Shown here piece by piece: positions 35,423 through 43,471 of a stretch of 64,000 bases of DNA. The stretch is from Variovorax brevis (lineage in GTDB: Bacteria; Pseudomonadota; Gammaproteobacteria; Burkholderiales; Burkholderiaceae_C), in assembly GCF_030317105.1 (NCBI RefSeq), contig NZ_JASZYG010000004.1, positions 714,701 to 778,700 of the forward strand. Direction: 5' to 3'. Within the stretch, counting starts at the first letter, position 1. Each line of letters opens with the position of its first letter. The position numbers and the translations under genes are program-made. The notes under the pieces were generated by a model. That model was not told the DNA's origin. It ran no database searches and saw only the letters and a list, made by a program, of their open reading frames with translations.

Positions 35423-36723
35423 GGCTTGAATTGGTCGTTGAGGCCGGCCCAGCAGTCGGCGTAACTTTGGTCGAGCGAGGGGCTCTGCATCGCGAACCCG
35501 GTCGGAATGAATCGATAGCGGCTTTCGAACATGAAGGCCAGCGTGTTGTCGAGCTTCTGCGGCTTGAGGTCGGCGTGGCTCGCCTTGTCGAAGGCTTCCT
35601 CGTCGGGGCCGTGCGGCACCATGCAGTTGTGCAGGCTCGCGCCACCGGGCTTGAAGCCGCCCGGCTTGGCGTCGTATTCGCCGTAGACCAGGCCCATGAA
35701 CTCACTCATGAGGTTGCGGTGGTACCAGGGCGGGCGGAAGGTGTCTTCCATCACCAGCCAGCGTGGTGGGAAGATGACGAAGTCGCAATTGGCCGTGCCG
35801 GGCGTGTCGCTCGGCGAGGTGAGCACGGTGAAGATCGACGGATCGGGGTGGTCGAAACTGATCGACCCGATGGTCATGAAGTTTGCCGTGTCGTACTTCA
35901 CCGGCGAGAGGTTGCCGTGCCACGCGACCACGTTGAATGGCGATTGCTTCGTTGGGGCCGACCAGAAGCGTCCGCCTGATTTCTTGACGAGGTCGTAGCC
36001 AATGCTTGCATCCTCGAAGGCGGCGACCGGGGCTTGAAAGTCACGTGCGTTCGCGAGGCCGTTCGAGCCGATGGGGCCCAACTCGGGCAGCCGAAACTGC
36101 GCGCCGTAGTTCTCGCACAGGTAGCCGCGCGAAGGGCCATCGGGCAACGCGACCTTGAACACGATGCCACGCGGCACCAGCGCGATCTCCCCAGGCTTGA
36201 CGTCGAGCACGCCCATTTCTGTGGTGATGACCAGCCGACCCTGTTGCGGCACGAAAAGCATTTCGCCGTCGGCATTGACGAAGGCGCGGCGCGTCATCGA
36301 GCGGCTTGCGAGGTAGACGTGCGCGGCGATGCCTGCTTGCGCCTCGGTGTCGCCGTTGGCAGCCAAGGTGTGAACCCCATCAATGAAATCCACGTCAGCG
36401 TTGTCCAGTGGAATTGGCGCCCAACGAAGCGGCTCGGGTGGCAGCACGATCTCGCGATCGGCACCTGTTTTCCATTGCACTTGCGCATAGGGCTTGTAGC
36501 GCCCGGAGACCACGGAGGGCTGGCGGCGGTACATCCATGTACGGCGGTTCTCGTGGCGCGGCGCCGTGAAGGCGGTGCCGGAGATCAGTTCCGGATACAG
36601 GTCGAAGGGCGCACGCTGCGGACTGTTGCCGCCTTGCGGCAGCGCGCCGGCGACGGCCTCGGTTGCGTACTCGTTGCCGAAGCCGCCTTGATAGCGCAGT
36701 TCAGCGGCGGATGCATTCGTCAT
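35419..36723 (-). CDS. hmgA: Homogentisate 1,2-dioxygenase (intact copy)
   Basis: A 434-residue, full-length enzyme that opens the homogentisate ring to maleylacetoacetate using Fe(II). Typical segments: YQGGFGNEYATEAVAGALP, the C-terminal cupin with PPWYHRNLMSEFMGLVYG and GGASLHNCMVPHGPD (His and Glu iron ligands), and the end YADCWAGLNDQFKP. It overlaps fahA. The gap of 204 bases upstream, with a 15-base palindrome at 36760, leaves room for its own promoter. The only other trace of hmgA is the deleted remnant at 55301. Confidence 0.96.
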   Translation of the reverse strand: MTNASAAELRYQGGFGNEYATEAVAGALPQGGNSPQRAPFDLYPELISGTAFTAPRHENRRTWMYRRQPSVVSGRYKPYAQVQWKTGADREIVLPPEPLRWAPIPLDNADVDFIDGVHTLAANGDTEAQAGIAAHVYLASRSMTRRAFVNADGEMLFVPQQGRLVITTEMGVLDVKPGEIALVPRGIVFKVALPDGPSRGYLCENYGAQFRLPELGPIGSNGLANARDFQAPVAAFEDASIGYDLVKKSGGRFWSAPTKQSPFNVVAWHGNLSPVKYDTANFMTIGSISFDHPDPSIFTVLTSPSDTPGTANCDFVIFPPRWLVMEDTFRPPWYHRNLMSEFMGLVYGEYDAKPGGFKPGGASLHNCMVPHGPDEEAFDKASHADLKPQKLDNTLAFMFESRYRFIPTGFAMQSPSLDQSYADCWAGLNDQFKP

Positions 36724-36759
36724 GGTGTCCTTCCGAAGATCGTTGTGTTCAAGCGGCCA

Positions 36760-36774
36760 AGCTCGTCACGAGCT
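36760..36774. promoter_or_regulatory. 15-base palindrome upstream of hmgA
   Basis: AGCTCGT, one central base, ACGAGCT: a perfect inverted repeat located 37-51 bases before the hmgA ATG. A regulator site for the hmgA-fahA sub-operon is the simplest reading. No regulator gene lies adjacent, so the protein that binds is unknown. Confidence 0.45.
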
Positions 36775-36927
36775 GTACTTCCTTTGGGATGAGCACATCC
36801 CCGCGGCCGGCGAGGCCACTTTTCATTTGCTGTGCGAAGAGATCGCGGGGTCCAGGTCCATTCGCACGCTGAGCCGATCGCCCTGCAGCGCAGCGGATCG
36901 CCCCGCGCGGGTTCTACAGATCGAGGA

Positions 36928-37887
36928 TCAGCTCTCGAGCGTCTTCCACATTTCGACATCGCGCTCTGCAGTCCAGATGCGCGGGTCGACGTACTTCGTT
37001 GCTTCGTCGTAGCAACGCGTGACGTCGAAGGGCATGCAGTGGTCGAAGATCACCCAGTGGCCATACTTGGGCTTCAGCGCCGCAAAGGTGTCCTTGTAGA
37101 TCGTGTTCAGATCCTTCCCGGCGGACACACCTTCCTGCACGTTGGCATAGACGTCGGAAATGAAGTCGCGCGTTTCCGTCAGGCCCTTCGCCACGTCTTC
37201 GGGTGTGGTCAGAGCGGCACCGCGGCCGGGCACCAGGGCCTTGGGCTTCAGCGCAGCGAGGTTGTTCAGCGTTTGCGGCCAGTCCTTGAAGTACGCATCG
37301 CCGGCATACGGCGTGGCGCCGAATTCGACCAGGTCGCCCGACAGCAATGCGCCTTCGCCGGGCAGCCAGACCACCGTGTCACCCTTGGTGTGGCCGCGGC
37401 CCAGCTGGAGGAGCTGGACTTCAAGCTTGCCGAGCCAGAGCGTCATCTTGCCGGTGAAGGTCATGGTTGGCCAGGTCATGCCGGGTGGCACGGTCTCGAC
37501 GCCCGCGAACAGGCGCGGAAAGCGGCCGATCTCGCTGGCCTTGTCCTGCTCGCCACGTTCGACGATGAGGTCATATGTGTCATGGCTGGCCAGGATGTGT
37601 TCAGCTCCATAGGCACTGGCACCGAGCACGCGTACGGCGTGGTAGTGGGTCAGCACGACGTACTTGATGGGCTTGTCGGTCACCTCGCGGATGCGGCGTA
37701 TCACGTCCGCTGCCATGGCGGGCGTGGCCTGCGTGTCGGCCACGAGCACGGCGTCGTCGCCGATGATGATGCCGGTGTTCGGATCGCCCTCGGCTGTGTA
37801 GGCCCAGGCGTGCTCCGAGATCTGGCTGAAAGTGACTTGCTTCTCTTCGACGTCAGCGTGGCTGGCGAATTTCTTGGTTTGGCTCAT
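36928..37887 (-). CDS. Metallo-beta-lactamase-fold protein with altered metal motif
   Basis: A 319-residue protein from ATG 37887 (AAGGAG upstream). The fold is evident: strands with GIIIGDDAVLVADTQAT, then LTHYHAVRVLGAS, LGRGHTKGDTVVWLP and LLSGDLVEFGATPY. The normal HxHxDH box reads H81-Y-H83-A-V-R86, so the Asp and third His of the box are missing while the later His and Asp ligands remain. It may bind one metal or act on an unusual ester or thioester. It sits between livF and hmgA in the large cluster. Confidence 0.82.
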   Translation of the reverse strand: MSQTKKFASHADVEEKQVTFSQISEHAWAYTAEGDPNTGIIIGDDAVLVADTQATPAMAADVIRRIREVTDKPIKYVVLTHYHAVRVLGASAYGAEHILASHDTYDLIVERGEQDKASEIGRFPRLFAGVETVPPGMTWPTMTFTGKMTLWLGKLEVQLLQLGRGHTKGDTVVWLPGEGALLSGDLVEFGATPYAGDAYFKDWPQTLNNLAALKPKALVPGRGAALTTPEDVAKGLTETRDFISDVYANVQEGVSAGKDLNTIYKDTFAALKPKYGHWVIFDHCMPFDVTRCYDEATKYVDPRIWTAERDVEMWKTLES

Positions 37888-37916
37888 GGGGAACTCCTTG
37901 TGTGGACGTGAAATGT

Positions 37917-38627
37917 TCAATGGGTACCGAGGTAGGCCGCTTTGACCTTGGGATCGTTGAGGAGCGCGCGACCGGTGCCCTCCGCCGTGATGTGGCCTGT
38001 TTCGAGTACGTAGGCACGATCGGCCACGCCAAGCGCCTGCTTGGCCATTTGCTCGACGAGCAGGATGGTCAGCCCGGACTCGCGCAGCTGTCGGATCGCG
38101 TTGAAGATGTCCTTGATGATCAAGGGCGCGAGGCCAAGCGAAGGTTCATCGAGCAGCAGCAAGCGGGGGTCGCTCATCAGCGCCCGTGAGATCGCCAGCA
38201 TCTGCTGTTCGCCACCCGACATGGTTCCGGACAACTGGTTCTGACGCTCCCGCAGGCGCGGGAACCGCTTGAACTCGCGCTCGATCGCAGCTTCCGTTGC
38301 CGCTGGATCCTTCTTGCGCGAATACGCACCGAGCATCAGGTTCTCGCGGACCGTCTGGTCGGCGAAAACGCCCCGGCCTTCCGGCGACATCGCGACGCCA
38401 AGCCCTACGCGCTCATGCGCCTTGACCTTCGTGATGTCCTTGCCATCCAGCTTGATGGTGCCCGCAGCAACTGGCTCCAGGCCGCAGATGCTCTTGAGCA
38501 AGGTGCTCTTGCCGGCACCGTTGGCACCGATGATCGTGACCACCTCGCCCTGCCGGACTTCCAGGCTCACGCCCTTGACGGCTTCGATCGCACCGTACGC
38601 GACCTTGACTGATTCGAGTTTCAGCAT
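37917..38627 (-). CDS. livF: Branched-chain-type ABC transporter ATPase LivF
   Basis: A 236-residue nucleotide-binding subunit. Walker A GANGAGKST, signature LSGTMSGGEQQMLA and Walker B LLLLDEPSLGLAP are all present. ATG 38627 is preceded by GGAGA. It lies 14 bases after the LivM-LivG fusion and completes the HAAT-type importer (LivF, LivMG, LivH, periplasmic protein). In this cluster the solute is more likely an aromatic or alicyclic acid than an amino acid. Confidence 0.93.
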   Translation of the reverse strand: MLKLESVKVAYGAIEAVKGVSLEVRQGEVVTIIGANGAGKSTLLKSICGLEPVAAGTIKLDGKDITKVKAHERVGLGVAMSPEGRGVFADQTVRENLMLGAYSRKKDPAATEAAIEREFKRFPRLRERQNQLSGTMSGGEQQMLAISRALMSDPRLLLLDEPSLGLAPLIIKDIFNAIRQLRESGLTILLVEQMAKQALGVADRAYVLETGHITAEGTGRALLNDPKVKAAYLGTH

Positions 38628-38641
38628 ATTGGCTCTCCGGT

Positions 38642-40423
38642 TCAGGCTGCGCAAAGCGCTTGTTCTTCAGGCTCGTCGACGCCCAGATAGGCTTCGACAA
38701 CACGGGGGTTGGCCTGCACTTCGGCGGGCTTGCCCTCGGCGATCTTGATGCCGTAGTCCAGCACGATCACGTGATCCGAGATGGACATCACGAGGTCCAT
38801 GTGATGCTCGACCATCAGGATGCTCACACCGCACTTGCCAATGCGCACCAGCAGTTGACCGAGTTCGGCGGTCTCGTGGGGGTTCAGGCCGGCTGCGGGC
38901 TCATCGAGCAAAAGCAGTTGGGGCTCGGTCGCCAGTGCACGTGCCAGTTCAACGCGGCGTTGCAGGCCGTAGGGGAGGCTGCCTGCCGGATGGTGCGCCA
39001 GATGCAACAAGTCCACCAGGTCCAGCAGTTGAAGGGCGCGGGCACGTGTTGCCGCTTCCTGCTTTCGAGCTCCGGGCAGCGCGAGCAACGACGCGAAGAA
39101 GCCATTTGTCATCCGGCTGTGGCGGCCAAGCATGACGTTGTCCAGCACCGACAGGTCAGCGAAGAGTCGCAGGTTCTGGAACGTCCGCCCCATGCCCATG
39201 CAACAGATCGAGTGCACCGGCTTCCCAGACACTTCCTGGCCGAGAAACTGGATCGAGCCCTCTGTCGGATCGATCAGACCCGTCAGCATGTTGATCATCG
39301 TGCTCTTCCCTGCCCCGTTCGGTCCGATCAACGCGTGGATGTGGCCGCGCTGAAGCCTGAACGAGACGTCCTGGGCCGGCTTGACGCCGCCGAAGTTCTT
39401 GGTGACGCCCTTGACGACCAGCAGTTCACCCGTGGCTTCGGGGCCGATGCGTGTGGGCGCCGCTGCAGCGTTCGACGCTTCAGGCGCTTTGGCCGATCGC
39501 CGGAACCAGGTCGACAGCAGCCCCGTCACACCACCCGGCATGACATACAGGGCGAACAGCAGCAGGAAGCCATACAGGAAATGCTGCGCGGAGGGCCAGC
39601 GTGCCAGAGCTGCATCAATTGCGGTAAGAACCACGGTGCCAACCAGCGGGCCGTACTGCGAACCAGCGCCGCCGAAAAGCACCAGCAGGAGAATGAAGAT
39701 CGACAGGTGGAAGGTGATGAAGTCGGAGTTGATGTACTGGTTCTGTTGCGCCACCAGTGCACCCGCGATGCCGCAGGTGACTGCCGCCACGACGAAAGCG
39801 ATGACCTTGGCGCGGTAGACGCGAACACCGACCGAGGACGAGGCAATCTCGTCCGCCTGCAACGACTGCAATGCCCGGCCGAAGCGGCCCTGCAACAGAT
39901 TGCGCAGCAAGAGATGCGTGACAGCACAGAGGGCGATGGCAAACCAGACCCACTGCTCCGTCGTGAGGGGTTGGTCATTCCAGGTCAAGGCCTTGATGCC
40001 GTAGATCCCTTGTGCACCACCGAACACATCGGTCCACTCGCCCACGAGCTTTTCCACGACGATGCCGAATGCCAGCGTCACCATGGCGAGGTAAGGCCCC
40101 TTCACTCTCAGTGACGGCAAGGCGATGAGGACACCACAAACCGCGGAGATGCCGGCCGCAGCCACCAGTGCGAGCCATGGGTTCATTTCTGTCCGCGTCG
40201 TCAGCAGCGCCACCGCATAGGCGCCTGCAGCGAAGAGACCTGCCTGGCCCAGCGACTTCTGTCCGGCGTAGCCCACCAGCACGTTCATGCCGGCAGCGCA
40301 GAGGTAGTAGACGCACATCATGAAGACGATGCGCAGGTAGTAGTCGTTTCCGAACAGGGACGTGATGCCGATCAGGGCGGCGGCGGCGAGCACGACGCCC
40401 ACGAGATGTTGACTGCGCTTCAT
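38642..40423 (-). CDS. livM-livG: LivM-LivG fusion: permease joined to ATPase
   Basis: A 593-residue protein. Residues ~1-330 are the LivM permease (about eight to ten helices, NVLVGYAGQKSLGQAGLFAAGAY; EAA-like loop near GRALQSLQADEIA). After a short Ala-rich linker (~335-355) comes a complete LivG ATPase: GPNGAGKST, LPYGLQRRVELARAL, LLLLDEPAAGLNP and the LivG-specific MGMGRTFQN region. The start ATG 40423 overlaps the livH stop by four bases. Fused LivMG proteins exist in some Burkholderiales; all functional motifs are intact. Confidence 0.92.
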   Translation of the reverse strand: MKRSQHLVGVVLAAAALIGITSLFGNDYYLRIVFMMCVYYLCAAGMNVLVGYAGQKSLGQAGLFAAGAYAVALLTTRTEMNPWLALVAAAGISAVCGVLIALPSLRVKGPYLAMVTLAFGIVVEKLVGEWTDVFGGAQGIYGIKALTWNDQPLTTEQWVWFAIALCAVTHLLLRNLLQGRFGRALQSLQADEIASSSVGVRVYRAKVIAFVVAAVTCGIAGALVAQQNQYINSDFITFHLSIFILLLVLFGGAGSQYGPLVGTVVLTAIDAALARWPSAQHFLYGFLLLFALYVMPGGVTGLLSTWFRRSAKAPEASNAAAAPTRIGPEATGELLVVKGVTKNFGGVKPAQDVSFRLQRGHIHALIGPNGAGKSTMINMLTGLIDPTEGSIQFLGQEVSGKPVHSICCMGMGRTFQNLRLFADLSVLDNVMLGRHSRMTNGFFASLLALPGARKQEAATRARALQLLDLVDLLHLAHHPAGSLPYGLQRRVELARALATEPQLLLLDEPAAGLNPHETAELGQLLVRIGKCGVSILMVEHHMDLVMSISDHVIVLDYGIKIAEGKPAEVQANPRVVEAYLGVDEPEEQALCAA

Positions 40424-41343
40424 ACCTTCTCCACCAGTTTCTTGCCGAACAGTCCGGTCGGACGGAACGCGAGGACCAGGATCACCAGTCCGAAGACGGC
40501 CACCTCGCGCCACTGGGCCTGCCACAGGTTGACCAGCGATTCGAAGACACCGAGGACGAAGCCGCCAATGACGCAGCCGCGGGGATTGCTCAGGCCGCCG
40601 ATCATGGCGCCGGAGAAGCCTTTGAGGCCGACCGTCAGGCCCATGAAAAGCGAGGCTTGTGCGATCGGCGCGAGAAGGAAGCCGGAGAGACCGGCGAGAG
40701 CCGAACTGATCACGAAGGCGCCGATCATCACCGCGTTCGTGTTGATGCCCATGAGGCTCGCGACGTTGCCGTTGGCTGCGACGGCGCGCATGGCCTTGCC
40801 CACCATCGTCTTGTTCATGACGAAGTCGAAGCCGATCATGATGACGACGGCGACGGCCAACGTCAGGAGCTCCTGCGGACGCACGCCGACACCGAGCAGC
40901 CGGATCACCTCATCGCCCACCGGCCCAGGCACCACCACGGGCTTGGGTCCCCAGATGGCCAGGCCGATGCTCTGCAGGATGACGCCGAAGCCCAGGGTGC
41001 TCATGACCCAGGCCATGCCGGGTCGCCCCGCAAAGGGCCGCACACCAATCGCATAGAGCAGCCATCCGAGAAGGCCCATGACCCCGAGTGCCGCCGCAAG
41101 GGCCAGCAACTGGGCGCCTGCGCCGGGAAGTGCCTGGCCGAATGTGGTCGAGGTCACGGGAACGCCAATGACCAGGAAGAGCGCGCTCATGCCGATGAAT
41201 GCGCCTGCCGACACGAACTCTCCGTGAGAGAAGTTCAGTGTCTTGGTTGTGGTGAATGTGATGCTGAAACCCAGGGCGACCAGCGCGTAGGCACCGCCCA
41301 CGGCCAAGCCACTGAGAATCGCTTGCAAGAGCGCCTCTGTCAT
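40420..41343 (-). CDS. livH: Branched-chain-type ABC transporter permease LivH
   Basis: A 307-residue permease with about eight helices and LivH patterns (GLAVGGAYALVALGFSITF near the start, NGNVASLMGINTNAVM in the cytoplasmic loop, KGFSGAMIGGLSNPRG). It is in the operon between the periplasmic protein gene (57 bases upstream, with a hairpin) and livMG (ATGA overlap). Confidence 0.93.
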   Translation of the reverse strand: MTEALLQAILSGLAVGGAYALVALGFSITFTTTKTLNFSHGEFVSAGAFIGMSALFLVIGVPVTSTTFGQALPGAGAQLLALAAALGVMGLLGWLLYAIGVRPFAGRPGMAWVMSTLGFGVILQSIGLAIWGPKPVVVPGPVGDEVIRLLGVGVRPQELLTLAVAVVIMIGFDFVMNKTMVGKAMRAVAANGNVASLMGINTNAVMIGAFVISSALAGLSGFLLAPIAQASLFMGLTVGLKGFSGAMIGGLSNPRGCVIGGFVLGVFESLVNLWQAQWREVAVFGLVILVLAFRPTGLFGKKLVEKV

Positions 41344-41363
41344 AGATACCTCCGGGATGTTGA

Positions 41364-41386
41364 CCGGGCTGCGGGATGCAGCCCGG
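41364..41386 (-). terminator. Hairpin between the binding-protein gene and livH
   Basis: Perfect 9-base arms (41364-41372 and 41378-41386) around a 5-base loop. No T run follows on the minus strand, so it is more likely an mRNA-processing or 3'-protecting hairpin that lets the binding protein be made in excess over the membrane parts, as in many ABC operons, than a full terminator. Confidence 0.6.
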
Positions 41387-41400
41387 ATACGCGTGGTGCG

Positions 41401-42597
41401 TTACTGCTTGAAGTCAGCGGTTGCCAATGCGCCGACGATCGGGTCTGTGTACGGCAGCAGCTTGCCGTCCTTCCAGCGAATCCACACCAGGTCCTTGGCC
41501 ATCAGGGCTTCGTGATTGGTCTTGCTGAATGGCTTGTCATAGGTCTTGAGCACGCCCGGGACAGGGGTCTTCAGATCTTCCAGCGCGAGGCGAACGGCCG
41601 GTCCATCAAAGCTGTTGGCTTGCTTCACTGCGGCGGCATAGATCAGGACCGAGTCGTAGCCATGCAGCGCAAAGGAGAACGAGCCTGGCGCCTTGAGCTT
41701 GGGGCCGACGCGATCGAACAGCTTCTGCTGCGCGGGCGTACGGGTCTCGCTGACCGTGCGCATGAAGATGGGCTTCTCTGCCAAGGTCTTGCCTGCCGCG
41801 TCGTAGAAGGTGATGTTGTCTGCCGCCCACGAAGTCAGGACCAACGGGAAGTAGTTGATCTTTTCCATGCTGCGAACCAGTTGGGCGATCGGGGTTCCCT
41901 GTGCCCACACCACCACGGTGTCGACGCCCGCGGACTTCAGCTTGCTCAGCTGGGAGGTCATGTCCGTATCACCGACACCGAAACGCTCGGTCGCCGCGAT
42001 CTTGATGTCCTGCACCTTGGCGAGTTCTTCCATGTCCTTCAGGCCCCCTTGGCCGTAGCCCGTGGTCTCGGCCATCAAGCCCACGACCTTGGACTTGTCC
42101 GAATTCTTCTTGACGTAGGCCATGAGCGCGGCGACCTGCTCGCGGTCCACCATCGAGACACGGAACATGTAGTTGTCGGCGCCCGGGCTCATGGGCTTGG
42201 TGATGTCAGTGCCCGAACCCACGTTGCCGATGACCGGAATCTTCTTCTGGTTGGCGATGTGCTTCCAGGCCATCGCGTTGCCGGAGTTCGTAGGCCCGAA
42301 CACTGCCGCGACTTTCTCGCTATCGATCAACTCGCTCATGTTCTGGATCGACTTCGGGGGCGCCGAAGTGTCGTCCCGGGTGGTGAGCGACAGCTTCTTG
42401 CCAAGGACGCCACCGGCCGCATTGATGTCGGCAATCGCCGCCTCCATGCCCAGTACGGCTGCCTGGCCACTCTGCGCAGATGGCGATGCAGAAAGGTCGC
42501 CGTTGTAGCCCAACTTGATGTCCTGGGCACTCGCAGCAGCAGCTGCAACGATGCTTGCAGTCAGGACTGCCCGCTTGATGAACGTAGGAATGCTCAT
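41401..42597 (-). CDS. Periplasmic binding protein of branched-chain-type ABC transporter
   Basis: A 398-residue protein with a signal peptide (VLTASIVAAAAASAQ) and the LivK-type fold: IKLGYNGDLSASPSAQSGQAA, VAAVFGPTNSGNAMA, PVIGNVGSGTDITKP, TTGYGQGGLKDMEEL. The ligand contact at the usual amino-acid position is not recognisable as such. It supplies the substrate to LivH/LivMG/LivF. The neighbouring SDR and FAD dehydrogenase suggest the ligand is the compound those enzymes oxidise. Confidence 0.92.
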   Translation of the reverse strand: MSIPTFIKRAVLTASIVAAAAASAQDIKLGYNGDLSASPSAQSGQAAVLGMEAAIADINAAGGVLGKKLSLTTRDDTSAPPKSIQNMSELIDSEKVAAVFGPTNSGNAMAWKHIANQKKIPVIGNVGSGTDITKPMSPGADNYMFRVSMVDREQVAALMAYVKKNSDKSKVVGLMAETTGYGQGGLKDMEELAKVQDIKIAATERFGVGDTDMTSQLSKLKSAGVDTVVVWAQGTPIAQLVRSMEKINYFPLVLTSWAADNITFYDAAGKTLAEKPIFMRTVSETRTPAQQKLFDRVGPKLKAPGSFSFALHGYDSVLIYAAAVKQANSFDGPAVRLALEDLKTPVPGVLKTYDKPFSKTNHEALMAKDLVWIRWKDGKLLPYTDPIVGALATADFKQ

Positions 42598-42667
42598 GGC
42601 TGTCTCTCTTTCTTTAAGAACTCAGCGAGTTCAGGGTTTCGACTGGGAAGGGAATGAACGTTGGTGG

Positions 42668-43444
42668 TCAGGAGGCAAGGAAGCCGCCGTCGATCGGGAG
42701 GGTTACGCCTGTGACGTAGCTGGCCATGCTCGAGGCCAGGAACACCACAGGGCCGACCAGTTCTTCGGGTTGGCCGACGCGCTGCATCGGCGTGCGCAAC
42801 ATGAACTTGTCGAGGCGGTCCGGCGCTTCCCGCGTGTAGGAGGTCATCGGCGTCTCGATGACACCTGGCGCAATCGCGTTGACGCGGATGCCATCCTTCG
42901 CCAGTTCCACAGCGAGCGCTTGCGTCATGAGCTTGACCGCGCCCTTGGACGGGGAGTAGCCCACGACATTGGGGATTCCGGTGCTCGAGGCGATGGAGCC
43001 CACATTGATGATCACGCCCCTGGTTTCTTTCAGCGCATCCAGCCAGGCATGCGTCGGAAGGAAGGTACCCATCACGTTCACGTTCAGCGTGCGCTCCAGG
43101 TTCGAGGCAACCTTGGGGCTGTCCAGGCCTTCGCGAATGATGATGCCGGCGTTGTTCACCAGGATGTCGATGTTTCCGACTTCGTTGGCCACGGTGTGTG
43201 CCAGTGCCTGACATGCATCTTGCGAGGTCACGTCCAGCTTGTAGGCGACGGCTTTTCCGCCCGCAGCGTTGATCTCGGCGGCGACTGCCTTGGCGTTTTC
43301 ATCGTTCAAGTCCGTCACGACGACTTGGGCGCCCGCTTTGGCCAGGCCCTTGGCAATAGCCTTGCCATTGCCCTGCCCCGCGCCGGTCACCAGCGCGATG
43401 CGTCCGCCCAAGACTTGAGGCGCCATCAGTTCAGTGATTTCCAT
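42668..43444 (-). CDS. Short-chain dehydrogenase/reductase
   Basis: A 258-residue classical SDR: cofactor motif TGAGQGNGKA, NNAG, catalytic Ser region (VGSIASS) and YSPSK. The end LPIDGGFLAS is typical. It oxidises or reduces an alcohol/ketone of unknown identity. It lies 27 bases after the FAD-dehydrogenase gene and 70 bases before the binding-protein gene. An alcohol-to-ketone step before FAD-dependent ring desaturation is plausible but unproven. Confidence 0.9.
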   Translation of the reverse strand: MEITELMAPQVLGGRIALVTGAGQGNGKAIAKGLAKAGAQVVVTDLNDENAKAVAAEINAAGGKAVAYKLDVTSQDACQALAHTVANEVGNIDILVNNAGIIIREGLDSPKVASNLERTLNVNVMGTFLPTHAWLDALKETRGVIINVGSIASSTGIPNVVGYSPSKGAVKLMTQALAVELAKDGIRVNAIAPGVIETPMTSYTREAPDRLDKFMLRTPMQRVGQPEELVGPVVFLASSMASYVTGVTLPIDGGFLAS

Positions 43445-43471
43445 TTGTCTGGTCTCGTTGATTTGGGGGAT

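Noticed and set aside
36799..36850. CCCCGCG / CGCGGGG pair upstream of hmgA as a hairpin
   Set aside because: The 38-base loop makes it unlikely to be a meaningful structure, and such GC words are frequent here by chance.
36928..37887. Quorum-quenching lactonase call for the MBL-fold protein
   Set aside because: The HxHxDH box needed by AHL lactonases is broken (HYHAVR).
40657..42657. 666-codon plus-strand frame opposite livH and the binding-protein gene
   Set aside because: Antisense to two secure genes and extremely His/Arg/Asp-rich.
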